Source of the DNA: Phytobacter diazotrophicus
GTDB lineage: Bacteria; Pseudomonadota; Gammaproteobacteria; Enterobacterales; Enterobacteriaceae
Direction: 5' to 3'
DNA length: 64,000 nt
Assembly (NCBI GenBank): GCA_004346725.1
Contig: SMDE01000009.1
Coordinates: 124,001-188,000 of the forward strand
Shown here: in pieces, positions 8,934 to 15,629 of the stretch
Layout of the letters: the number at the start of each line of letters is the position of its first letter
How positions within the stretch are numbered: the stretch's first letter is position 1
The notes under the pieces: generated by a model
The model's database searches: none
What the model was told of the DNA's origin: nothing
What the model saw: the letters and a program-made list of their open reading frames with translations, nothing else
Made by a program: the position numbers and the translations under genes

Positions 8934-9824
8934 ATGGATTACTTAAAATGCGTTGAGTCCTTTGTCCGCACGGTAACCTGCGGCAGCTTTACCGCGGCGG
9001 CGGAAGAGCTGGGCATCACCCCGGCGATGGTGGGTAAACATGTGCGCGAACTGGAAGCCAGAACGGGATGCCAGTTGATACACCGGACGACCCGGCGACA
9101 AGGGCTGACGGATGCCGGCCAGCGTTTTTACCAGTATGGCCTGCAGATCCTTGCCACCATTCGTGAGGCGGACGGGCTGGCAAACCACCTGTATGACAAT
9201 GTCGCGGGCATGCTGCGTATCAGCGCGCCGGTGACCTTTGGCCAGCGCGTTCTCACCCCCATCCTGTCGCGATTTTTGCAGCAATATCCTGGGGTCGATG
9301 CTGAAATGGTGCTGACCGATCGGAAAGTGGATCTGATTGAAGAGCGCTTCCAGTTGGCGATACGCATTGGCAATATCAACGATGACGGGATCGTCGCCAT
9401 TCCGCTTCCGCCGTATCGTATGATCCTCGCCGCCTCCCCCGAATACCTGCAACGCCACGGCACGCCGCTCACGCCACAAGATCTGAGGCAGCATCATTGC
9501 ATCAGTTTCAGCCAGTGGCGCTCGGATCATAGCTGGCAACTGGAAGGCCCGTCCGGGAAGCTGGAGATTGCGATTACACCGCGTCTGATGGTCGATTCTG
9601 GCGAGGCGATACGCCAGGCGGCGCTCGCCGGGCTGGGAATAGTGCAGCACTCTGTTCTGACGTTACAACAGGATATCGACGACGGCCGGCTCTGCCCGGT
9701 GCTACCAGACTACCTGCCACCTCCGCGCCCCATGCATTTGCTGCGCTTACCGATCAGGCCGCTGCTGCCGATCGTCTCTTCGTTTACCGACTACTTTTTG
9801 CAGGCGCTAAAAACGACCCTTTGA
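8934..9824 (+). CDS. LysR-family transcriptional regulator
   Basis: The 296-residue protein has the N-terminal winged HTH (MDYLKCVESFVRTVTCGSFTAAAEELGITPAMVGKHVRELEARTG, residues 1-45) and a periplasmic-binding-like effector domain (residues about 90-290). The family controls adjacent, divergently transcribed genes, so the oxidoreductase at 7876-8820 is the likely target. The effector is unknown. The VGKHVRELEARTGCQLIHRTTRR block resembles the clade that regulates quinone- and xenobiotic-responsive reductases; this subgrouping is inference. Confidence 0.88.
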   Translation: MDYLKCVESFVRTVTCGSFTAAAEELGITPAMVGKHVRELEARTGCQLIHRTTRRQGLTDAGQRFYQYGLQILATIREADGLANHLYDNVAGMLRISAPVTFGQRVLTPILSRFLQQYPGVDAEMVLTDRKVDLIEERFQLAIRIGNINDDGIVAIPLPPYRMILAASPEYLQRHGTPLTPQDLRQHHCISFSQWRSDHSWQLEGPSGKLEIAITPRLMVDSGEAIRQAALAGLGIVQHSVLTLQQDIDDGRLCPVLPDYLPPPRPMHLLRLPIRPLLPIVSSFTDYFLQALKTTL

Positions 9825-9998
9825 TCCTTTTTCATAAGGAACCCTTATCTCGTCACACTTTTCTCTTCATGTTGACCGTTTTTTTATTCTCCGATAGCCC
9901 CGTTTTTCCGCATTTTTCCATCAAAGCTGTGAGCGCTGCACAGTGAAAAGCCCCGGAGGGGCGCATTAATGTGGCGCAGATCACTAAAGTCTCCCGGC

Positions 9999-10018
9999 TT
10001 TCCACTTCAAAGTGGAAA
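9999..10018. promoter_or_regulatory. Perfect palindrome upstream of the PRD/SFCGS operon (putative operator)
   Basis: Arms TTTCCACTT (9999-10007) and AAGTGGAAA (10010-10018) form a perfect inverted repeat around CA. It lies about 70-85 bases before the first start codon of the operon at 10086-17540, with no other gene nearby that it could serve. It is a plausible binding site for the MtlR-type activator encoded at the end of the operon. Confidence 0.6.
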
Positions 10019-10085
10019 ACTCCTCGCTACAAACTCTTAACCTGCAACGTTAGTTTTATTCCAGGCCATTAACGGGGTAAGACGA

Positions 10086-10424
10086 GTGAAAAACGGAGCG
10101 GTAATGAACGACGCTGGAGACGGGGCGGAACAAACGGCAAGCCTGGCCGGGCATATGCTCACGCAGGTATACACCTTGCTGAGCCAGCACAACATCACGC
10201 CTAACGCGGTGCAGCAGCAGATGTTGACCTCGCATGTCCGTGCGATGGCGCACCGGTCGGTGACTGGCGAGCCGCTACCGGAGGTGGATGCCAGCCTGTT
10301 TGACGAAATCTCGCCTGAATCAATGCAACTTGCCCGCGATGTCGTGGCGCAATTTGGCAACCTCCCGGAAGAAGAAGCCTGGCTACTGTCGGTGCACTTC
10401 GAAGTGGCAAAAGACAACCTGTAA
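10086..10424 (+). CDS. Stand-alone PRD-domain protein
   Basis: A 112-residue protein (GTG start 10086) or 106 residues from the ATG at 10104; the latter has GGAG five bases upstream, while the GTG has GGGG eight bases upstream. It looks like a single PTS regulation domain: helical throughout, with the two expected phosphorylatable histidines in SHVRAMAHR and WLLSVHFEVAK (His44 and His98 counted from the ATG). There is no DNA- or RNA-binding domain, so it may be a phosphorylation sensor or partner for the membrane proteins. It is the first gene of the operon; the next start is 10 bases after its stop. Confidence 0.75.
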   Translation: MKNGAVMNDAGDGAEQTASLAGHMLTQVYTLLSQHNITPNAVQQQMLTSHVRAMAHRSVTGEPLPEVDASLFDEISPESMQLARDVVAQFGNLPEEEAWLLSVHFEVAKDNL

Positions 10425-10434
10425 GGAGCGAACA

Positions 10435-10797
10435 ATGGAACAGATTACCGTAGTGATTGGCGACCGTCTGGGTAAAGGCCAGAAAGTGGCGGCAGGTGTT
10501 GAGAAAGCCGGTGGGCGCGCCGTGGTGGTGCCGGGTGTGGCGGCGGATATGAAGCTGGGCGATGTGATGAAAGCGGAAAACGCGACGTTCGGCATCTCGT
10601 TTTGCGGCAGCGGCGGCGCGGGGGCTATCACCGCGCAAAACAAACACGGCTATAAAGCCAAATACGGCATGCGTTCGGTTGAAGAGGGCGTTACCGCCAT
10701 CAACGAAGGCTGCAATGTACTGGGTTTCGGCTTTATGGATAAAGAAGAGTTAGGCGAGCGCCTGGTGCAGGCGTGGCAGAAAAAATACGGCGCGTAA
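10435..10797 (+). CDS. SFCGS-family glycine-rich small protein
   Basis: A 120-residue protein of the 'glycine-rich SFCGS' family, named for the motif SFCGSGGAGAI; Cys57 sits in the middle of this glycine-rich loop. The N-terminus (ITVVIGDRLGKGQKVAAGVEKAGGRAVVVPG) looks like the first strand-loop-helix of an alpha/beta protein. There is no signal peptide or membrane segment. The molecular function is not known to me. A reactive cysteine after a beta strand recalls PTS EIIB proteins, but the position and motif differ, so that is only a hypothesis. The ribosome binding site AAGGAG precedes the ATG, and the next gene starts 2 bases after the stop. Confidence 0.85.
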   Translation: MEQITVVIGDRLGKGQKVAAGVEKAGGRAVVVPGVAADMKLGDVMKAENATFGISFCGSGGAGAITAQNKHGYKAKYGMRSVEEGVTAINEGCNVLGFGFMDKEELGERLVQAWQKKYGA

Positions 10798-10799
10798 CC

Positions 10800-11099
10800 A
10801 TGAAAGAACAGTTCACCACCACGGTCAGGGTTAAAGGGAAAGGCGAGGCGAAAGCGCGCGCGTTTTCCGATGCGCTGAACCATGTTCAGGCCGCGGTGAT
10901 GAAAGTGTCGCCGCACATTTTACTGCGTATAGAGCCACAGGACGTGCAGGTTGTTCATGCGCATGAAACGACGCGGAAAGAGGCTTTTTTGTTCTTCTTT
11001 CTGCGCCGCGAAAGACGGACATACAGCGTGGAGCTGGATGTCACCGTCAACGTGACCGCCATCAATCTCGACAAAGTGGATTTCGTCACGCAACGCTGA
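10800..11099 (+). CDS. DUF4312 family small protein
   Basis: A 99-residue soluble protein starting MKEQFTTTVRVKGKGEAKARAFSDALNHVQ. It alternates beta strands with a helix and has a conserved-looking basic patch (TTRKEAFLFFFLRRERRTYSVELDVTV). The family is uncharacterised. The start at 10800 is used because an upstream in-frame codon would run deep into the previous gene. It lies in a tightly packed set with SFCGS upstream and DUF4311 22 bases downstream, and I infer it is a cytosolic subunit of the same complex. Confidence 0.85.
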   Translation: MKEQFTTTVRVKGKGEAKARAFSDALNHVQAAVMKVSPHILLRIEPQDVQVVHAHETTRKEAFLFFFLRRERRTYSVELDVTVNVTAINLDKVDFVTQR

Positions 11100-11121
11100 T
11101 TTTGACTAAAAGGGCAGACTG

Positions 11122-11898
11122 ATGTTCCTGATAATTTTAATAAAATCGCTCATCATCGGCGGCCTTGTGGGCGTCGGGGTAGGCGCTGGGGCTGCACGCA
11201 TGTTTCATGCGCCAACCACGCAAGGGATGGGCGCATTTCGTACACTCGGCGAGCTGAATTCCTGCGAAGGGGATCCGGCTTCTCACTTCTCCTTTGGGTT
11301 AGGTTTCTTCTTCAATGCCTGGGCCTCGTCCGTAGCGGCGGGTTCCTTCACTCAGGACGTTGATCATCGCATCATTCCGAACTGGGGCGCGGCGGCGTTG
11401 ATGGTGAAAAACCGCAACGTCGGTGAAACCCTCCACGATCCGAAAAAGATGGCTATCGCCTGCGGCCTGATCGGCATGATCGTGGTGACCTTCCTTAACC
11501 TGACGGCCTCCTCCGTTCCGGCGGCACTACAGGTGACGGCGGTGAAAGTTCTGGTGCCTGCGGCGAACCTGCTGGTTAACACCGTCATGCCGGTGATCTT
11601 CTGGCTGGCGGCGATCGATGCGGGGAAAAAATCCGGCTTCTGGGCCACCGTTTTTGGCGGTGCCGCGCAGCTCATCATGGGTAACGCCGTGCCGGGCCTG
11701 GTGCTGGGTATTCTGATTGGTAAAGGTGTGGAAGAGAGCGGCTGGCATCGCGTCACCAAAGTGATGATGAGCGCCATTGTGGCCCTGTTTGTCCTGAGCG
11801 CCTTCTTCCGTGGCTTCGATCTGAAAATGATCCAGTCCTTCCACCTGAGCGCGCCGAACTGGCTGGAGCTCATCCATAACTCGCTCAGCGGCAAGTAA
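11122..11898 (+). CDS. DUF4311 family inner-membrane protein
   Basis: A 258-residue polytopic membrane protein. The N-terminal helix (MFLIILIKSLIIGGLVGVGVGAGAARMF) carries a glycine-zipper pattern. Later segments include ACGLIGMIVVTFLNL, NLLVNTVMPVIFWLAAIDAG, NAVPGLVLGILIGKGVEESG and MSAIVALFVLSAFFRG. There are no ABC, MFS or recognisable PTS EIIC motifs. The family has unknown function and occurs together with DUF4310, DUF4312 and SFCGS. I infer that it is one of two membrane subunits of a transporter-like complex. Confidence 0.87.
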   Translation: MFLIILIKSLIIGGLVGVGVGAGAARMFHAPTTQGMGAFRTLGELNSCEGDPASHFSFGLGFFFNAWASSVAAGSFTQDVDHRIIPNWGAAALMVKNRNVGETLHDPKKMAIACGLIGMIVVTFLNLTASSVPAALQVTAVKVLVPAANLLVNTVMPVIFWLAAIDAGKKSGFWATVFGGAAQLIMGNAVPGLVLGILIGKGVEESGWHRVTKVMMSAIVALFVLSAFFRGFDLKMIQSFHLSAPNWLELIHNSLSGK

Positions 11899-11907
11899 GG
11901 AACGATG

Positions 11908-12549
11908 ATGGAACAGAATAAAGGTTTTTGGTACGCCGACTGGTCATTCCCGATTTTTGTCGGTCTGCTCTCTTCCGGCGTCTTCGCCGGGACCCATATG
12001 TATTACCTCTACGGCATCGGTGCCTTTAACGAAGTGGCGTTCGTGGCGATGCTGAAATCGGGAATTGATACCGGCGCCTACGGCGCGGTGGCGGCCTTTG
12101 GCGCGAGCTTCCTGTTCGCCCGCATTATCGAAGGTTCACTGGTGGGGATTCTGGACATCGGCGGGGCGATTCAAACCGGCGTTGGCCTCGGCGTTCCCGC
12201 GCTACTGCTGGGCGCGGGGATTATGTTCCCGGTGACCAACTTTATCGCTTCGCTGGCGACCGGCCTGGTGATTGGCCTGGCGATTGGTTACATCATCATT
12301 CTGGCGCGTAAGTTCACCATCAACCAGAGCGACTCCACCTACGGGGCGGACGTCATGATGGGGGCGGGCAATGCTTCCGGCCGTTTCCTTGGCCCGTTGA
12401 TTATCCTCAGCGCGATGACCGCGTCGATTCCTATCGGCATCGGCTCTCTGATTGGCGCGCTGCTGTTCTACCTCTGGCAAAAACCGATTACCGGGGGCGC
12501 CATCCTCGGGGCGATGCTGCTGGGCTCCATTTTCCCGATTGCACTTTGA
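11908..12549 (+). CDS. DUF4310 family inner-membrane protein
   Basis: A 213-residue polytopic membrane protein (ATG at 11908, AAGGA six bases upstream; the adjacent ATG at 11905 is too close). Hydrophobic segments include FPIFVGLLSSGVFAGTHMYYLY, the VAAFGASFLFARIIEG block, GLGVPALLLGAGIMFPVTNF, LATGLVIGLAIGYIIILARKF and the C-terminal GGAILGAMLLGSIFPIAL. It is glycine-rich in the helices like DUF4311, and the two probably form one channel or carrier. No energy-coupling ATPase is present in the operon. Confidence 0.87.
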   Translation: MEQNKGFWYADWSFPIFVGLLSSGVFAGTHMYYLYGIGAFNEVAFVAMLKSGIDTGAYGAVAAFGASFLFARIIEGSLVGILDIGGAIQTGVGLGVPALLLGAGIMFPVTNFIASLATGLVIGLAIGYIIILARKFTINQSDSTYGADVMMGAGNASGRFLGPLIILSAMTASIPIGIGSLIGALLFYLWQKPITGGAILGAMLLGSIFPIAL

Positions 12550-12591
12550 TCTGACCGGGCGCGTAAGCGCCTGTTATCACTGGAGATTCGC

Positions 12592-13725
12592 ATGTTTGAT
12601 TTACTCCTGCGCCGGGCGCGTCTGGTGGATGACACGGTGACGGATATCGCCATCGAAAACGGTAACATCGCGGCGCTGGGCGACATTAGCGGCCCGGCGA
12701 TGAAAACCGTTGATTTAGGTGGCGAGCATTATGTGAGTGCGGGCTGGATTGACTCCCACGTCCATTGCTACTCCAAATCGCCGATTTACAATGACCAGCC
12801 GGACAGCGTGGGTATCGCGACGGGTGTGACCACGGTCATTGATGCGGGAAGTACGGGGGCAGACGACATTGATGACTTTTATGCCATTACCCGTAAGGCG
12901 GTGACCGAGGTCTATGCGCTACTGAATATCTCCCGCGTTGGGCTGATCGCGCAAAACGAACTGGCAAACATGGCGAATATTGACGCCGATGCCGCGCGCG
13001 ACGCGGTGAAACGCCATCCGGATTTTATCGTCGGCCTGAAAGCGCGTATGAGCAGTAGCGTCGTCGGCGAGAACGGCATTAAGCCACTAGAGCGCGCCAA
13101 AGCTATCCAGCAAGAGAACGGCGACCTGCCGTTGATGGTTCATATCGGTAACAACCCACCGAACCTGGATGAGATTGCCGATCTGCTGACTTCCGGCGAC
13201 ATCATCACCCACTGCTATAACGGCAAACCCAACCGCATTCTGACGCCATCCGGCGAACTGCGTGCCTCTATTACGCGTGCCATTGCGCGCGGCGTGCGTC
13301 TGGATATCGGCCACGGTAGCGCCAGTTTTAGCTTTGCCGTCGCAAAACAGGCTATTGCCCTTGGCATTCTGCCGCAGACTATCAGTTCTGATATCTACTG
13401 CCGCAACCGGATCAACGGCCCGGTCTTCTCGCTGGCGAAAGTGATGTCCAAATTCCTGGCTATTGGCATGTCGCTGCCACAGGTGATTGCCTGTGTGACC
13501 GACCATGCCGCCGACGGACTGCGTTTGCGTCGCAAAGGCCGGCTTGCCGTAGGCTATGACGCCGACCTGACCATTTTCGACCTGCGCCGTCAGCCCGCGC
13601 TCTTTCGTGACGCGGAAAACGACACCCTGCAGGCCGACCTGTTACTCACGCCGCTTGCCGCTATTCGCGCAGGCAAAGGCTATATGACCGAACAAGGGAG
13701 TGCGGAACATGTCTTCGATTTATGA
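12592..13725 (+). CDS. Amidohydrolase/deacetylase-family metal hydrolase
   Basis: A 377-residue enzyme of the amidohydrolase superfamily with a complete binuclear metal site: His56-X-His58 in DSHVH, a candidate carboxylated lysine Lys150 (GLKARMS), His184 (VHIGNNP), His207 (THCYNG) and Asp267 (SSDIYCRN). It resembles the Enterococcus EF0837/Agrobacterium Atu3266 group, some of which cleave acetyl or acyl groups from 2-hydroxy or 2-amino acids. In this operon it may deacylate the imported substrate before the PLP lyase acts. Its end overlaps the next gene by 17 bases. Confidence 0.88.
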   Translation: MFDLLLRRARLVDDTVTDIAIENGNIAALGDISGPAMKTVDLGGEHYVSAGWIDSHVHCYSKSPIYNDQPDSVGIATGVTTVIDAGSTGADDIDDFYAITRKAVTEVYALLNISRVGLIAQNELANMANIDADAARDAVKRHPDFIVGLKARMSSSVVGENGIKPLERAKAIQQENGDLPLMVHIGNNPPNLDEIADLLTSGDIITHCYNGKPNRILTPSGELRASITRAIARGVRLDIGHGSASFSFAVAKQAIALGILPQTISSDIYCRNRINGPVFSLAKVMSKFLAIGMSLPQVIACVTDHAADGLRLRRKGRLAVGYDADLTIFDLRRQPALFRDAENDTLQADLLLTPLAAIRAGKGYMTEQGSAEHVFDL

Positions 13726-14827
13726 AAAATATCAGTTAAAGCAAGTGATTAACGCCTCCGGGCGCATGACGATGCTGGGGGTTTCCACACCGCGCCCGGA
13801 AGTCGCTGAGGCCGTGTTGAACGGCATGAATCACTACTTCGAAATGAAAGATCTGGTGAACAAAACCGGCGACTACATTGCGAAGCTGCTGGAAGTGGAA
13901 GGGGCGACGGTTGTCTCCTGCGCCTCGGCGGGGATCGCCCAGTCGGTGGCGGCGGTACTGGTGAAAGACAGCGACTGGTTGCTGGAAAACCTGCACAGCA
14001 CGCCGATTGAGAACAACGAAATCGTCCTGCCACGCGGCCATAACGTCAACTTCGGCGCCCCGGTGGGCACCATGGTGGCGCTGGGCGGTGGAAAGGTGAT
14101 TGAAGCAGGCTATGCCAACGAGTGCTCTGCCGACCAACTGGCGGCGGCCATCTCCCCACGCACGGCGGCAATCCTCTACATCAAATCGCATCACTGTGTA
14201 CAAAAAAGCATGCTGAGTGTGGAACAGGCGGCGGTAGTGGCACGTAAACACAACCTGCCGCTGATTGTGGATGCGGCGGCGGAAGAAGATTTGCAGTGCT
14301 ATTACCGTGCCGGGGCAGATCTGGTGATTTACAGCGGTGCGAAGGCGATCGAAGGGCCAACCAGCGGGCTGGTCATCGGCAAAACACAGTACGTGGAGTG
14401 GGTCAAACGCCAGACGGCGGGGATCGGGCGCGCCATGAAAGTGGGCAAAGAGGGTATCCTCGGGCTGACATGTGCCATTGAGCACTACCTGAGCGCCACC
14501 AAAGAGAGCGGCGCAGAGATGGTCGCCAAAATGACGTCGTTTATCGACAGGCTGAACACCCTCAACGGCGTCAGCGCCCGCGTGGTGTGGGACAGCGCCG
14601 GTCGTGATATCGCCCGTAGCGAAATCAAGTTTGATGAAGCGATCACCGGCATTGCCACCGGCGAGCTGGTCAGTGCCCTGAAACAGGGGGAATACGCCAT
14701 TTATTTCCGTGGCTACAAAGCCAATGAAGGGATCATCGAAGCCGATGTACGCAGCGTGAGCGCTGAACAACTGGACATTGTGGCGAACCGTATCGCCGAA
14801 GAACTGAATAAGGAGCCCCGCGCATGA
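13709..14827 (+). CDS. DgaE-family PLP-dependent ammonia-lyase
   Basis: A 372-residue fold-type I PLP enzyme, similar to selenocysteine-synthase-like proteins. Lys212 in YSGAKAIEGPTSG is the expected Schiff-base lysine and Asp188 in LIVDAA should contact the pyridine nitrogen. DgaE of Salmonella converts D-glucosaminate 6-phosphate to 2-keto-3-deoxygluconate 6-phosphate and ammonia. This homologue may use that or a related 2-amino sugar acid. The start at 13709 has GGGAG upstream; it overlaps the amidohydrolase, and its TGA overlaps the next ATG (ATGA), so translation is probably coupled. Confidence 0.87.
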   Translation: MSSIYEKYQLKQVINASGRMTMLGVSTPRPEVAEAVLNGMNHYFEMKDLVNKTGDYIAKLLEVEGATVVSCASAGIAQSVAAVLVKDSDWLLENLHSTPIENNEIVLPRGHNVNFGAPVGTMVALGGGKVIEAGYANECSADQLAAAISPRTAAILYIKSHHCVQKSMLSVEQAAVVARKHNLPLIVDAAAEEDLQCYYRAGADLVIYSGAKAIEGPTSGLVIGKTQYVEWVKRQTAGIGRAMKVGKEGILGLTCAIEHYLSATKESGAEMVAKMTSFIDRLNTLNGVSARVVWDSAGRDIARSEIKFDEAITGIATGELVSALKQGEYAIYFRGYKANEGIIEADVRSVSAEQLDIVANRIAEELNKEPRA

Positions 14828-15564
14828 AACTGACGCCCAATTTTTACCATGACCGTGTCTGCCTGAATGTGCTGGCGGGGAGCAAAGAGAACGCCAGCGC
14901 TATTTACGAGGCCGCAGAAGGTCATGTTCTGGTGGGGGTGCTCTCCAAAAACTACCCGGATGTGGCAAGCGCGGTGGCAGATATGCGGGAGTATGCGGCG
15001 CGTATCGACAATGCCCTCTCCGTGGGCCTGGGAGCGGGTGATCCGAACCAGTCGGCGATGGTGAGCGCCATCTCCCGCGAAGTACAGCCTCAGCATGTTA
15101 ACCAGGTCTTTACCGGGGTGGCGACCAGCCGTGCGCTGCTCGGCCAGAACGCGACCGTAGTGAACGGTCTGGTGTCGCCAACGGGCACGCCGGGTCTGGT
15201 CAAAATCTCTACCGGGCCGCTCAGCAGCCAGGCGGCGGACGGCATCGTCCCGGTGGAAACGGCGATTGCACTGCTCAAAGACATGGGCGGCAGTTCGATT
15301 AAATATTTCCCGATGGGCGGCCTGAAATGTCGCGAAGAGTACCAGGCGGTGGCGGAAGCGTGCGCGCGTTATGACTTCTGGCTGGAGCCGACAGGCGGTA
15401 TCGATCTGGAGAACTTTGGTGAGATTTTGCAAATCGCACTGGACGCAGGGGTGAGTAAAATCATTCCTCATATTTATAGTTCTATTATTGATAAGGTAAG
15501 CGGCGATACCCGCCCTGCGGATGTCCGCCAGTTGCTGGCGATAACCCAACAGCGCGTGGGTTAA
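14824..15564 (+). CDS. DgaF-family 2-keto-3-deoxy-6-phosphogluconate aldolase
   Basis: A 246-residue TIM-barrel aldolase. Lys160 in GGSSIKYFPMGGLK is the expected Schiff-base lysine, and the GLGAGDP and EPTGGIDLENF segments fit the phosphate-binding side. DgaF cleaves 2-keto-3-deoxygluconate 6-phosphate into pyruvate and glyceraldehyde 3-phosphate. Its start overlaps the ammonia-lyase stop by 4 bases. Together with that enzyme it defines a two-step route from an amino-sugar acid phosphate to central metabolism. Confidence 0.87.
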   Translation: MKLTPNFYHDRVCLNVLAGSKENASAIYEAAEGHVLVGVLSKNYPDVASAVADMREYAARIDNALSVGLGAGDPNQSAMVSAISREVQPQHVNQVFTGVATSRALLGQNATVVNGLVSPTGTPGLVKISTGPLSSQAADGIVPVETAIALLKDMGGSSIKYFPMGGLKCREEYQAVAEACARYDFWLEPTGGIDLENFGEILQIALDAGVSKIIPHIYSSIIDKVSGDTRPADVRQLLAITQQRVG

Positions 15565-15580
15565 CACACTCTCACCCCGA

Positions 15581-15601
15581 CCCTCTCCTTCAGGGAGAGG
15601 G
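15581..15601. repeat. CCCTCTCC palindrome between aldolase and regulator genes
   Basis: CCCTCTCC-TTCAG-GGAGAGGG forms a strong hairpin in the 65-base gap. It may stabilise or attenuate the mRNA between the catabolic genes and the regulator. Similar palindromes lie at 19972, 22567 and 53963. Confidence 0.6.
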
Positions 15602-15629
15602 AGAAAAGCCATGTTAAGAGGACAACGAC

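Noticed and set aside
9860-10085. Sigma-54 promoter before the PRD/SFCGS operon
   Set aside because: I looked for TGGCAC-N5-TTGC because some PRD regulators act with sigma-54, but found no convincing match; the regulator also lacks an AAA+ domain.
13736-14770. A 344-codon minus-strand frame opposite the PLP ammonia-lyase
   Set aside because: Antisense shadow in a GC-rich gene.
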